A stretch of DNA of 64,000 bases from Halieaceae bacterium (GCA_028282105.1 JANQIO010000178.1:21339-85338); one strand, 5' to 3'. Positions 1-9,053 are shown, numbered from the stretch's first letter. Made by a program: numbers and translations. The notes: generated by a model not told the origin, from the sequence alone.

Positions 1-10
1 GGGCGGTAGG

Positions 11-358
11 TCAGCGCACCTTCTGGCGGGCCACCCAGTCGAAGTAGCGCGCCAGCGCCGGGTCAGCCGCCAGCTTGGCCGGATCGTCGTACTCCCGGTA
101 CAGCGTCATTTCATCGTAGCGCTCGTGGATTCCATCATGACACTGGCGGCAGATATCGATTCCGCGATTGAGTTGCTCGCGGCTGAACTGCTTGCGAAAG
201 CGGGTGCGTCGATGCAGCTTCCTGGGAATCAGGTGGTGAAAGGTCAGCGGTAGCTCGCGCCGGCAGAAGGGACAGGTCCCTACCCGGCCACGACGACTGC
301 GCAGACGTACCGCTACCCCACTTTCGCCGCTGTCTGCATCGAACGCCATAGCCTGCAT
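11..358 (-). CDS. HNH endonuclease-like zinc protein
   Basis: A protein of about 115 residues with a CPFC pair, a central HHLIP motif and a distal CRQCHDGIH motif. This is the arrangement of small HNH nucleases, with two Cys pairs for structural zinc and the HH/N/H metal-binding catalytic core. The frame is open to 445, but that longer form would overlap the 5' end of the divergent gene at 437, so the ATG at 358 was preferred. No restriction or phage neighbours are present, so a role in DNA cleavage is a family inference. The gene ends close to the window edge. Confidence 0.7.
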   Translation of the reverse strand: MQAMAFDADSGESGVAVRLRSRRGRVGTCPFCRRELPLTFHHLIPRKLHRRTRFRKQFSREQLNRGIDICRQCHDGIHERYDEMTLYREYDDPAKLAADPALARYFDWVARQKVR

Positions 359-436
359 GGTATCCAATGCCCGGCAGGCTTTGCAGCCGCAGACCACGGG
401 ACTACAATCTGGCGACCACCCAGCGGAGTAAGCCAC

Positions 437-814
437 ATGACACATCCGGCCCGGCGCCTGTTCCAGATTGCCACCGCCCCGGCTCGCTTTGCCCTGCGCC
501 AGACCGTTACCAATGTGGACACCCTGCGCGCCCTGCGCCGCGACGCCGCTGCCTGGCAGCCAATCCTGGAACAGGCCGCGGATGAAACTCTGGAAAACCT
601 GGTGCGCGTACTGGCTGCAGCGGAAGACTCCCTGCCCGCAAACCTTGAGAACATGACACCGGGCGAGCGCCGGGCCGCGCTCACGGAGTCACTGGCCCGC
701 AGCGAAAAGCACCTGTTGGCCGCCGCCGGCGAGCTGTACCGGAGTTGGCGGCTGGCCACAGCCGACGATCATGCAGTGATCGACAACCCGCCGCAGTCGA
801 GCTTTCCCCAGTAG
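437..814 (+). CDS. hypothetical protein
   Basis: A 125-residue protein preceded by a GGAG ribosome site (GGAGTAAGCCAC before the ATG). It is Ala/Leu/Arg-rich, predicted mostly helical and soluble. No signal peptide, membrane segment or motif is recognised. It is transcribed away from the HNH gene and converges on the lipoprotein gene at 826, leaving only about 11 bases. Function unknown. It is kept as real because of its start signal and the codon use typical of neighbouring genes. Confidence 0.6.
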   Translation: MTHPARRLFQIATAPARFALRQTVTNVDTLRALRRDAAAWQPILEQAADETLENLVRVLAAAEDSLPANLENMTPGERRAALTESLARSEKHLLAAAGELYRSWRLATADDHAVIDNPPQSSFPQ

Positions 815-825
815 GCTGGGCGGAC

Positions 826-1311
826 TCAGGGCGGTGATTCGGCCCGGTAGGCTACCGCGCGTCCCAACAGATCCGCCGTTCCCGGCTCACCCGCTTCCAG
901 CATCACCCGCGCATCGCGGATCGCACGCTCCAGACCGCGTTTGGCGGCCGGTGTGAGTGCCGCGTCCTTGAAGTTGCTGTTGGGGCCCACCCCGATGGCA
1001 TCGAACTCCGCCATCAGCAGCTCACTGCCGGGCTCCAGCGCTGTCGCCTGGAGCTGCAGGTTGAGAATCTCAAAGAAACCCAGGCTGCGCATGGGGTCCA
1101 GGGTTGGCAGCGCCGAATCCGCTTGCGCCAGCTTGTCGTTGTGCTCACGGCGATAGGCTTCCACCAGCGGATAGCCATAGAGGTAGGCGAGCACACCCAC
1201 ATGGTAGGCGTACTGATCTTCCACCAGGGCGGCGCGGGTGTCGCTGGAAGGAGACTCAGCCCCGCACGCTGCCAGCACTGCCAGCAGCGCGAGCGGGATC
1301 AGCTGCCGCAT
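826..1311 (-). CDS. small lipoprotein with DUF1254-like segment
   Basis: A 161-residue predicted lipoprotein: hydrophobic leader ending in lipobox LAAC with the lipidated Cys at about residue 16. The body contains YLYGYPLVEAYR, typical of the start of DUF1254 proteins, and a later stretch (GVGPNSNF) like the segment between DUF1254 and DUF1214. Full DUF1254/DUF1214 proteins are usually over 400 residues, so this is a much reduced version. It starts 5 bases after the patatin gene stop on the same strand and is probably co-transcribed with it. Function unknown. Confidence 0.65.
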   Translation of the reverse strand: MRQLIPLALLAVLAACGAESPSSDTRAALVEDQYAYHVGVLAYLYGYPLVEAYRREHNDKLAQADSALPTLDPMRSLGFFEILNLQLQATALEPGSELLMAEFDAIGVGPNSNFKDAALTPAAKRGLERAIRDARVMLEAGEPGTADLLGRAVAYRAESPP

Positions 1312-1316
1312 CTGCG

Positions 1317-2948
1317 TCAGGCGGCTTTATCGACGCTGGCGCCGGGTTCGCCCGAGGCCTCGGGAGACAGCCGCTTGGCTTCGGTAGTGGCCGCCTTGCG
1401 AGCCGGCTCGCTATCAGCCGGCTTCCTGCCGTTAGCCTTCCTGGCGCCGTTTTTGGCCTTGCGTGAGGGCCGCTTGGGGCGGCGCCTGGCCGCGCGCACC
1501 GGCTTCAGGTCGCCGCGTTCGAAACGCTCCAGAATGTCATCCAGCGTACGGGAGATCTTGGTGCAGGTGTCGATGGCGCGGATTTCCGGCCAGGCGGCTG
1601 CCTCGCCTTCCATCATCAGGGCCATCATCTCCTCTTCCGTGACATGGGAGAGAATCTTGGTGGGGTTGTAGAAGCGGAAGCGCGGCACGATATTGATGTC
1701 GCCCCGGTATTCCTGGTCCAGCAGGCTGTGCAGACCGTTGAGCATCCAGCTGAAGCGCGGGTAGTCACTGCCATACTTCTGCACCTGCAGGCGGTACGAG
1801 TTCAGGGTGCCGCGCGCCACTTCCACGCCCAGCTTGCCCACCGCAGACACCAGCGGGTTGCGGGTGCCGCCCTTGTCCAGGAACGGCAACACCATGGGGT
1901 TCACCATGCTGACAATGTAGTGGTTGGTGCTGTACAGGCGGCCCAGGCGCTTGGCCGGCAGGTCATCGGAGATGGAGCCGTCCACCCAGCGCCGCGAGGG
2001 CACGTAAGGCTGGGAATCACCGTAGACATTCTTGGCACTGAGGATGACCGGCGGGAATACGCCGGGCACCGCACAACTCGCCATCACTGCACTGCGAATG
2101 TAGACATTGGGCGAGGCGATGGCATTCAGCAGTCGTGAGGTCTGGTGGGGTTCGGCCGGCGCCACGGAAATGGAAATCTGGCGGCCGGTTTTTTCGTAGG
2201 CCTCCTGGAAGGTCATATCCGGGATCAAGCGCTCAACGATGGACTGTACTTCGTGCACGTCCATGGTGGGGCTGCGGCCGAAGAACATTTTGTCCACCGC
2301 CGAGGCTTCTTTCTCCGCCTCGAAGTGTACGTTTTTCGGATCGAAGAACTGCTCCAGTTCATCATCGGTGTGGGTACCCAGCACACCGGCAATCATGGAG
2401 CCGGCACTGGACCCGGAAATCACCCGCGGCAGCAGCTTGTGCTCCATCAGCGCCTTGACCACGCCGAGGTGATAGAAGCCCAGCACACCGCCACCGCTGA
2501 GCATCAGCGCCGAGCGGCCGTAGCAGTGGTTGGCGCGGTAGAAAAAGTCGAGCTTTTCAGACAGGGAAATTTCGTCGTCGGGCAGCTCCGCCAGGTAGTT
2601 CAGCGCATCGACAATCTCATCGATATAGTCTTCTACCAGCTTTTTGGTGCCCGAGCGGGCCTGCTCGTGCAGCTTGCTGCTGCCCATGCCGCCGAGATTG
2701 CCGTGAATGCCTTCATTGAGCGTAAACAGCAGGCCGACATCGTCATGGCGCGCCCGCAGGCTGCGCAGCCGGTCGAGCCGGCGACGGATGGAGGCGTAAT
2801 CGTAGAGCTTGGTCTGGTCCACTTCGCGCCAGCGCTTCATGCCGCTGGCGGCGTCATGTTCCTTCGCCAGGGTCAGCCAATCCTCGTAGGACTCGGCCCG
2901 GTTCATGTCTTTCTCGAGCCGTTTGAGCCTGCGGTTTCTCAATACCAT
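1317..2948 (-). CDS. patatin-like phospholipase with DUF3336 N-terminus
   Basis: A 543-residue serine lipid acyl hydrolase. Residues 1-140 match the DUF3336 region found in bacterial and fungal patatin lipases. The patatin domain follows, with the oxyanion loop SGGGVLGF at 151-158, nucleophile elbow GSSAG (Ser181) and catalytic Asp in DG at 323-324. The C-terminal 60 residues are Lys/Arg/Ala-rich and low-complexity, perhaps binding nucleic acid or membrane. The ribosome site is AGAGG just before the ATG at 2948. Likely role is hydrolysis of phospholipid or storage lipid. A 14-bp imperfect palindrome (2959-2972) lies next to the start and could be an operator. Confidence 0.88.
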   Translation of the reverse strand: MVLRNRRLKRLEKDMNRAESYEDWLTLAKEHDAASGMKRWREVDQTKLYDYASIRRRLDRLRSLRARHDDVGLLFTLNEGIHGNLGGMGSSKLHEQARSGTKKLVEDYIDEIVDALNYLAELPDDEISLSEKLDFFYRANHCYGRSALMLSGGGVLGFYHLGVVKALMEHKLLPRVISGSSAGSMIAGVLGTHTDDELEQFFDPKNVHFEAEKEASAVDKMFFGRSPTMDVHEVQSIVERLIPDMTFQEAYEKTGRQISISVAPAEPHQTSRLLNAIASPNVYIRSAVMASCAVPGVFPPVILSAKNVYGDSQPYVPSRRWVDGSISDDLPAKRLGRLYSTNHYIVSMVNPMVLPFLDKGGTRNPLVSAVGKLGVEVARGTLNSYRLQVQKYGSDYPRFSWMLNGLHSLLDQEYRGDINIVPRFRFYNPTKILSHVTEEEMMALMMEGEAAAWPEIRAIDTCTKISRTLDDILERFERGDLKPVRAARRRPKRPSRKAKNGARKANGRKPADSEPARKAATTEAKRLSPEASGEPGASVDKAA

Positions 2949-3093
2949 GGATACCTCTTCAACGCGTGTTGATGATTTAAGAATATCCCATCGATTGGGG
3001 TGCTAACAGGCTTGAATTTTGATTCTGCGCAAAGGGTCGAACGGTCTAATTCGGCCACGTGACCAGATTCAACCACCCTGGCATGGCGGGACA

Positions 3094-3180
3094 CTGCCGA
3101 AGGCTCTTGACCCCACCCCGCCGAAGGCTCTTTACCGAACCCGCTAAAGGCTCTTTACCCCTCCCCGCCGAAGGCTCTTG
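3094..3180. repeat. about 24-bp tandem repeat at 3' end of SDR gene
   Basis: Four imperfect copies of a unit containing GCCGAAGGCTCTT run from about 3096 to 3180. The rightmost copy encodes the last codons of the SDR gene (RAFGGEG then stop). The others lie downstream of its stop in the gap to the patatin gene. Spacing is 23-24 bases and the copies differ by a few substitutions. This looks like slippage duplication of the 3' end of the coding sequence. No hairpin or T-run makes it an obvious terminator. Confidence 0.75.
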
Positions 3181-3949
3181 GCATCGGTAGATTAGTGCGC
3201 TCCAGGCCACCGTTCACCGCGAGGATTTCACCGGTAACGTAGGCCGCCGCCGGCGATGCCAGGTAAAGCGCTCCCAGGGCAACGTCCTCAACCTCGCCCA
3301 GGCGTCCCATGGGGGTCAGGTCTACCATGACCTGCTCGACCTCATCGCTGAGCACGGTTGCCAGGGCATCGGTTTTGGTAGCGCCCACGGCGATAGCATT
3401 CACGCGTATTTTGGGAGCAAACTCCTGGGCCATTTGACGCGTAAGGAAGGTCAGGGCGGCCTTGGCCGTGCCGTAGGCGGCGAAACAAGGCGATGGCGCC
3501 TGCCCCGCCACTGAACTGATATTCACCACGCTGCCGCCGTGCTCGGCGAGCTGCTCGACGCACAGGGTGGTCAATCGGAAGGCCGTACCCACATTGAAAC
3601 GAAAAGCGGATTCAAACTCGTCGGTGCTGGTGTCCGCCGCCGGCTTGGGCGGAAAGCCGCCGGCATTGTTCACCAGGATATCGATGCGACCCAGTTCGGC
3701 AACCGCTTGCGCTGCCAGGGCCTCTACCTGCGCGGGGTCCATGACGTCTGTGGGGCAACACAGTGCCCGACGCCCCAGTGCGCGAACATCTTCGGCCACC
3801 GATTCGAGGTCAGCTTCGGTGCGCGCCGCCAGCACCACATCGGCGCCGGCCTCCGCGAAGACGCGGGCAGTGCCCGCACCAATGCCCTTGCCGGCGCCGG
3901 TTATGACTGCGACGCGACCGTCCAGTCGGAATCGATCCAGTAAACTCAT
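3155..3949 (-). CDS. short-chain dehydrogenase/reductase
   Basis: A 264-residue classical SDR: nucleotide-binding motif TGAGKGIGAG at 18-27, NNAG at 94-97, catalytic Ser145/146 and Tyr159-x3-Lys163. The C-terminal ILAVNGG signature matches FabG-like and gluconate/secondary-alcohol dehydrogenases. It catalyses an NAD(P)-linked oxidoreduction; the substrate cannot be read from sequence. It is transcribed divergently from the RND efflux genes. The last codons lie inside the short tandem repeat at 3094-3180. Confidence 0.88.
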   Translation of the reverse strand: MSLLDRFRLDGRVAVITGAGKGIGAGTARVFAEAGADVVLAARTEADLESVAEDVRALGRRALCCPTDVMDPAQVEALAAQAVAELGRIDILVNNAGGFPPKPAADTSTDEFESAFRFNVGTAFRLTTLCVEQLAEHGGSVVNISSVAGQAPSPCFAAYGTAKAALTFLTRQMAQEFAPKIRVNAIAVGATKTDALATVLSDEVEQVMVDLTPMGRLGEVEDVALGALYLASPAAAYVTGEILAVNGGLERTNLPMPRAFGGEG

Positions 3950-4033
3950 ATTTCCCCTCGTTCCACCGCAGCGTGCTAGCTATTTACGCCAGAATCCATA
4001 CACTTGCAGCCGCACCCCAGGCAAGGACAGATT

Positions 4034-5104
4034 GTGAGAGCATATTTAGTAGTAGGCGCCCTGTTGCTAGTGATTTTCGGCTCCATCGGCGGCTACCTCT
4101 ACACCAAGTTCTCGGCGCTTGCCGCAATGGACTTCAGCCCCCCTCCAGTTACCATCGCGGTTGCCACCGCGCAAGGTGAAACCTGGGATCGCTACCTGGA
4201 AGCAGTGGGTACCGTGCGCGCAGTTCGCGGTGTTGAACTGACCGCCGAGACCGCCGGTGAGATCACCGCCATCGAGTTCGACAGCGGTGACCAGGTGGAG
4301 TCCGGCGAACTGCTGCTGGTGCTGAATGACGAAGTGGAACAGGCCGCACGCCGCAACGAGATCGCCTCGGTGGAACTGGCGGAGGTGCTGTTCAAGCGCG
4401 ACGCCGACCTGGTCACCAAGAATTCCGTTTCCCAGAGCCAGTACGACCGCTCCAAGGCCGACCTGGCCAGCGCCCGCGCCCAGCTTGCCGAGACCGAAGC
4501 GCGCATCCGCAACAAGCGCATCTACGCGCCTTTCGCGGGCACCGTCGGTATCCGCCAGGTGGACGTGGGCGACTACATTTCCCCGGGCACGGAGATCGCC
4601 ACCCTGCAGGACCAGAGCCAGCTCGAGGTGGACTTCACCTTGCCCGACCGCTACGCACCGCGCATGCGCCCGGGGCTGCCGATACGCCTGTCGGTCAACG
4701 CTTTCCCTGAGCGGGCCTTCCCCGCCGAGCTGGTCGCACTGGACAGCGCCGTGGACCCCAGCACCCGTAACTTGCTGCTGCGAGCCCGCATTCTCGACAA
4801 CCAGGGCCTGCTGCCGGGTATGTTTGCCATCCTGAAGCTGGACCTGCAGGACACCATGGATGTGGTCACCGTGCCGGAAACGGCTGTGACGTATTCCCTG
4901 CAGGGGAATACTGTGTACGTGATTGAAAACACCGAGGACGGCGGCATGACCGCGGTCTCGCGCATCGTCAAAGTGGGCGAAACCCGCGATGGCCGCACCG
5001 CCGTGCTGGAAAACCTGTCAGCCGGCGAACGCGTGGCAACCGCCGGGCAGAACAAGCTCTATCGCGGCGTGCGCGTGTTGCTGGATGAGGACGTGGCCCT
5101 CTAG
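4034..5104 (+). CDS. RND efflux periplasmic adaptor (membrane fusion protein)
   Basis: An HlyD/AcrA-type adaptor of 356 residues. The N-terminal membrane anchor (about residues 3-23) is followed by a barrel-sandwich/biotinyl-lipoyl half, a short helical hairpin and the second half containing YAPFAGTVG, then a beta-barrel and membrane-proximal domain. GTG at 4034 was chosen because AAGGA (4023-4027) precedes it at 6 bases; a TTG at 4004 is the only upstream alternative. It sits 17 bases before the pump gene, so the two form one transport unit, probably exporting hydrophobic toxicants through a TolC-type channel encoded elsewhere. Confidence 0.9.
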   Translation: MRAYLVVGALLLVIFGSIGGYLYTKFSALAAMDFSPPPVTIAVATAQGETWDRYLEAVGTVRAVRGVELTAETAGEITAIEFDSGDQVESGELLLVLNDEVEQAARRNEIASVELAEVLFKRDADLVTKNSVSQSQYDRSKADLASARAQLAETEARIRNKRIYAPFAGTVGIRQVDVGDYISPGTEIATLQDQSQLEVDFTLPDRYAPRMRPGLPIRLSVNAFPERAFPAELVALDSAVDPSTRNLLLRARILDNQGLLPGMFAILKLDLQDTMDVVTVPETAVTYSLQGNTVYVIENTEDGGMTAVSRIVKVGETRDGRTAVLENLSAGERVATAGQNKLYRGVRVLLDEDVAL

Positions 5105-5121
5105 GCCCGCGGAGGTCGCTG

Positions 5122-8100
5122 ATGCGCTTTACCGACACCTTTATCAAACGCCCCGTGCTGGCCGTGGTGGTCAGCGCCCTGCTGTTGATGCTGGGCCTGC
5201 AGGCGATGGTGCAGTTACAGGTACGCCAGTTTCCCGACGTCGAGAAATCCCTGATTCTGGTAAGCACAGCCTACCCGGGTGCCAGCGCACGCACGGTGCA
5301 GGGCTTTGTTACCGACCCGCTGCAGCGCCGCATCGCCGCCGCTGAAGGTGTCGAATACATCACCTCTTCCAGCGACCCCGGCGTTTCCAATATTTCCGTG
5401 CAGGTACGCCTGGGCGAAGACGCCACCCAGGTGATGACGGAGGTGATCGCCAAGGTCAACGAGGCCAAGTTCGAGCTGCCCCAGGAAGTGGAAGACCCGA
5501 TTGTGACCAACACCTTCGGCGACGATGCCATGCTCTATATGGCGTTCCTCAGCAAGCAGATGTCGATTCAGCAGATTACCGACTACGTGCGCCGCAATAT
5601 CCAGCCGGAACTGTCCACCCTGGATGGCGTGGGCGAGGCCAAGGTGCTGGGCGACCGCGAGTTTGCCATGCGGGTGTGGCTGGATCCGGCGCGCATGGCC
5701 GCCTTTGGCGTCACCGCCACCGATGTCACCGATGCGATTCGCGAGCAAAACGTGATCTCCGCCGCCGGCACCACCCGCGGCGCCCTGGTCCGCGCCAGTG
5801 TGGATGCGGAAACCGACATGCAGCGCCCCGAAGACTTCGAGGGCATCGTGATACGCCAGGACGAGGAGCGCCGGGTGCGGCTCGCCGATGTGGCGGAACT
5901 GGACCTCGCCAGCGCCAACTACGACTCCGCCACCTTCTCCAGCGGCCGCGACACCGTGTTCCTGTCTATCACGCCGGCCCCCGGCGCCAACCCGCTGGAA
6001 GTGGCGGAACGCGTGAAGTCCACCATGCCCGCCCTGTCCGAGGAAATGCCCGCGGACCTGGAGGTGTTCTACGACTCCGATGCCAGCATCTTCATCCAGG
6101 AAGCGCTGAACGAAGTGCGCGCCACCATTTTCGAAGCCGCCATCATCGTTATTCTGGTGATTCTGGTGTTCCTGGGCTCTGTGCGCGTGGTGTTGATTCC
6201 GCTGGTCGCCATTCCGCTGTCGCTGGTGGGCGTGCTGTTCCTGGTGTGGTTGCTGGGATTTTCCATCAACCTGCTTACCCTGCTGGCGCTGGTGATCGCC
6301 ATCGGCCTGGTGGTGGATGACGCCATTGTGGTGGTGGAAAACGTGCATCGCCATATCGAGGAAGGCATGCAGCCCTTCGACGCCGCCATCCAGGGCGCTC
6401 GCGAAGTGGCCCTACCCGTGATTGCCATGACCCTGACCCTGGCGGCGGTGTATGCACCCATCGGTTTCCTGGGCGGGCTGACCGGTGTGCTGTTCAGCGA
6501 GTTCGCCCTGACCCTGGCCGGCGCCGTGGTGGTGTCCGGCATTGTGGCGCTGACGCTGAGCCCGATGATGTGCGCCTTTTTCCTCAAGGACCACGACCAC
6601 CGGGGCGCCCCCGCCGACTGGCTGGACAGACAGTTCGAAGCCCTGCACGACGGCTACCAGGCGCTGCTGGAAAAGTGCCTCAACAACCGCGGCGCGGTGC
6701 TGGCTTTCGCCCTCACCATCCTGTTCAGCCTGCCGGTGCTGTTCGCCATCGCCCAGAAGGAACTGGCCCCGGAAGAGGACTACGGCAGCCTGTTTATCGT
6801 CGCCACCCCGCCCGACTACGCCAGCGTGGACTACGTGAACTACTTCCTCGATGAGATGGTGGCGGTCTGGAAGCAGGTGCCGGAAGTGAGCCACTCCTGG
6901 CAGGTGAACAGCCCCGGGCAGGTGTTCGGCGGCGTGGAGTTGCTGACCTGGAGTGATCGGGAGCGCAGCCAGCAGGAGGTGCAGGCGGACCTGCAGGCGG
7001 GCTTCAGCACCATCAGCGGCCTGGAGATATTTACCTTTGGCTGGCCTTCCCTGCCGGGCACCGACGCCGGCCTGCCGGTGAACTTCGTGATTGCCAGCAC
7101 CGCGGACTATGCGTCGCTTGACGCGGTGTCCGACCAGGTCCTGGCAAAGGCGCGGGAGTCTGGCCTGTTTGCCTTCGTCAACAAGACCCTGCGCTATTCG
7201 CGCCCGGAAGTGCGAGTCAAAATCGACCGCGACCTGGCGGCGCGGCTCGGCATCACCATGCAGGATATCGGCGATACCCTGCAGATCATGCTCGGGGAAG
7301 CCGAGGCCAACCGGTTCAGCATCGAGGGCCGCAGCTACAAGGTGATCCCCCAGGCTGACCGCGGCTTCCGGTTGACCAAGGAATGGCTGGAGCGCTACTA
7401 CCTGCGCACCGAGTCCGGCACCCTGGTACCCATGTCCACCGTCATCGAACTCGACCAACGCGTGGAACCCAACAGCCTGACCCAGTACCAGCAGCTCAAC
7501 AGCGTGACCGTACAGGGCTTCATGATGCCACCCAACTCGCTGGGCACTGGCCTTGAGTTCCTGCAGGAGGCGCTCGCAGAAGTGGCGCCGGTGGGCTACC
7601 GCGCCGGCTACGAGGGTGAATCGAGGCGCTTTATCCAGGAGAGCGAGAGCTTCGGTGTGCTGTTCGCGGTGTCGCTGATCTTCATCTACCTGGTGCTGGC
7701 CGCGCAGTTCAACAGCTTCCGCGACCCCTTCGTGGTGCTGGTGGCTGTGCCGCTATCAATCTTTGGCGCCGTGGTGCCTCTGGCGCTAGGCATCAGCACT
7801 CTGAACATCTATACCCAGGTGGGCCTGCTGACCCTGATTGGCCTGATCAGCAAACACGGCATCCTTATCGTCGACTTCGCCAACCATATGGTGGAGCAAG
7901 GCATGAACCGCAAGCAGGCAGCCCTTGAGGCGGCGGCCCTGCGCCTGCGCCCGATCCTGATGACCACCTTTGCCACCGTGCTGGGCGTGCTACCGCTGGT
8001 GATTGCCAGTGGCGCCAACTCGGTGAGCCGCTTTGCCATCGGCCTGGTCATTACCACCGGCATGCTGGTGGGCACCCTGTTCACGCTGTTTGTGCTGCCG

Positions 8101-8196
8101 ACCTTCTATCTGCCCTTCCTGAAGGAAAAGCCCAAGCCTGCCGCCGAGCCCGCCGACGCTGAGGCGGCTGAAACCGGCTTGGCGACATCTTCATGA
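5122..8196 (+). CDS. RND multidrug efflux permease (HAE1 family)
   Basis: A 1024-residue inner-membrane proton-driven pump of the AcrB/MexI type: N-terminal membrane helix, large periplasmic porter loop, helices 2-6, second loop, helices 8-12. The proton-relay Asp pair of helix 4 is Asp399-Asp400 (VVDDAIVVVENV), and the conserved GPSL-like repeat region and C-terminal VLPTFY are present. Length is normal for the family. It is preceded by GGAGG before the ATG and overlaps the next gene by 4 bases, which implies translational coupling. Substrates unknown; the adaptor upstream is its partner. Confidence 0.93.
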   Translation: MRFTDTFIKRPVLAVVVSALLLMLGLQAMVQLQVRQFPDVEKSLILVSTAYPGASARTVQGFVTDPLQRRIAAAEGVEYITSSSDPGVSNISVQVRLGEDATQVMTEVIAKVNEAKFELPQEVEDPIVTNTFGDDAMLYMAFLSKQMSIQQITDYVRRNIQPELSTLDGVGEAKVLGDREFAMRVWLDPARMAAFGVTATDVTDAIREQNVISAAGTTRGALVRASVDAETDMQRPEDFEGIVIRQDEERRVRLADVAELDLASANYDSATFSSGRDTVFLSITPAPGANPLEVAERVKSTMPALSEEMPADLEVFYDSDASIFIQEALNEVRATIFEAAIIVILVILVFLGSVRVVLIPLVAIPLSLVGVLFLVWLLGFSINLLTLLALVIAIGLVVDDAIVVVENVHRHIEEGMQPFDAAIQGAREVALPVIAMTLTLAAVYAPIGFLGGLTGVLFSEFALTLAGAVVVSGIVALTLSPMMCAFFLKDHDHRGAPADWLDRQFEALHDGYQALLEKCLNNRGAVLAFALTILFSLPVLFAIAQKELAPEEDYGSLFIVATPPDYASVDYVNYFLDEMVAVWKQVPEVSHSWQVNSPGQVFGGVELLTWSDRERSQQEVQADLQAGFSTISGLEIFTFGWPSLPGTDAGLPVNFVIASTADYASLDAVSDQVLAKARESGLFAFVNKTLRYSRPEVRVKIDRDLAARLGITMQDIGDTLQIMLGEAEANRFSIEGRSYKVIPQADRGFRLTKEWLERYYLRTESGTLVPMSTVIELDQRVEPNSLTQYQQLNSVTVQGFMMPPNSLGTGLEFLQEALAEVAPVGYRAGYEGESRRFIQESESFGVLFAVSLIFIYLVLAAQFNSFRDPFVVLVAVPLSIFGAVVPLALGISTLNIYTQVGLLTLIGLISKHGILIVDFANHMVEQGMNRKQAALEAAALRLRPILMTTFATVLGVLPLVIASGANSVSRFAIGLVITTGMLVGTLFTLFVLPTFYLPFLKEKPKPAAEPADAEAAETGLATSS

Positions 8197-8486
8197 TCAT
8201 CGTCCACGGCGCCATCGAGATCGACCCGGAGCACTGGGAACAGGCGATGGAGCTGTCACTGGCGCACGTGGAACGCTCCCGCCAGGAGCCCGGCTGCATC
8301 AGCCATGCCGTGCACATCGACGCCGAGAACCCCAACCGCCTGGTGTTCTTCGAGGAATGGGCAGATATGCAGGCACTGCAGACCCACTTCGAGGTGCCCG
8401 CCTCTGGCGAGTTCGTGGCACAGCTCAGCGGGCTCGCCACCAGCGAGCCAGAAATGCGGCTGTTCGATAGCGAGGCGCTGGGCTAG
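8193..8486 (+). CDS. antibiotic biosynthesis monooxygenase-domain protein
   Basis: A 97-residue ABM-fold (dimeric alpha+beta barrel, YgiN/quinol-monooxygenase-like) protein: N-terminal beta strand, EPGCISH segment, FFEEWAD and a C-terminal half typical of the family. Its start codon overlaps the RND pump stop (ATGA), so it belongs to the efflux operon. YgiN-like proteins act on quinols without cofactor, so a role in handling a redox-active compound also exported by the pump is plausible but inferred. It converges on the VOC gene four bases away. Confidence 0.82.
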   Translation: MIIVHGAIEIDPEHWEQAMELSLAHVERSRQEPGCISHAVHIDAENPNRLVFFEEWADMQALQTHFEVPASGEFVAQLSGLATSEPEMRLFDSEALG

Positions 8487-8490
8487 CGCG

Positions 8491-8868
8491 TCAGGCGAAG
8501 ATAAACGCGTTCAGCTTGTTGCCATCCAGGTCGCGAAAATAGCCGGCGTAGAAGCCTTCTATGCGCTGCCCAGGCGCGCCCTCGTCGGTGGCGCCCAGCT
8601 CCAAGGCCTTGGCATGGAAAGCATCCACCGCCTCCTTGGACTCCATACTGATCGCCGCCATCACGCCGTTGCCGACGGTGGCCGGATTGCCGTCAAAGGG
8701 CGGCGTAATCGCAAACGCGGGCTCTTCCAGTGTGGTGCCCCAGGCAATAAAGCCGTTCTCGTCCTGAAATATCCGCGTGTGGCCAACGCTGCCAAGCAGC
8801 GCGTCGTAGAACGCCGCCGCTTTCTCCAGGTCGTTGGTGCCGAGGGTGACGTATCCGAGTCTTGCCAT
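8491..8868 (-). CDS. VOC (glyoxalase/bleomycin-resistance superfamily) protein
   Basis: A 125-residue single VOC domain: begins with LGYVTLGTNDLEKAAAFYD, the standard first beta-alpha unit, and ends with YFRDLDGNKLNAF, the second metal-side strand. It resembles the small uncharacterised glyoxalase-like proteins common in proteobacteria. Metal-binding and substrate cannot be assigned. AGGAGG sits upstream of the ATG (minus strand). It shares an upstream region with the divergent GGDEF/EAL gene. Confidence 0.85.
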   Translation of the reverse strand: MARLGYVTLGTNDLEKAAAFYDALLGSVGHTRIFQDENGFIAWGTTLEEPAFAITPPFDGNPATVGNGVMAAISMESKEAVDAFHAKALELGATDEGAPGQRIEGFYAGYFRDLDGNKLNAFIFA

Positions 8869-8953
8869 AGTGAAACCTCCTTTTTGGCTGCTATTGATAG
8901 CATAGACAGTGAATTATGAGATTTGTGTAACACACGCTACCCCATGGGTCGGA

Positions 8954-8959
8954 TATAAT
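8954..8959 (+). promoter_or_regulatory. putative -10 element of GGDEF/EAL gene
   Basis: A perfect TATAAT lies 95 bases upstream of the preferred ATG at 9054. No good -35 hexamer is seen at 16-18 bases, so it may need an activator. Just upstream, TGTGTAACACA (8924-8934) is a short palindrome that could bind a regulator. Confidence 0.4.
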
Positions 8960-8969
8960 CTGCACGCCA

Positions 8970-9000
8970 CATCGCGATAACTGCACAGTTCGCCGCGATG
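8970..9000 (+). promoter_or_regulatory. 5'-UTR stem-loop upstream of GGDEF/EAL gene
   Basis: CATCGCG (8970-8976) pairs with CGCGATG (8994-9000), and the inner AACTG pairs with CAGTT around a CA tip. The structure would start near the transcription start implied by the TATAAT at 8954. It is either an RNA element in the leader or a DNA operator. No known riboswitch consensus is recognised. Confidence 0.45.
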
Positions 9001-9053
9001 TGAAACCACGGCTCTCGAATTCCAGCTACGTTGTATCGCGGTACCGCTTCACC

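Noticed and set aside
5215..7458. Long minus-strand open frames opposite the RND pump gene (5215-6354 and 6412-7458)
   Set aside because: Compositional antisense shadows of a high-GC gene: His/Gln/Gly-rich, no motif, no ribosome site, and the plus strand encodes a clear RND permease.
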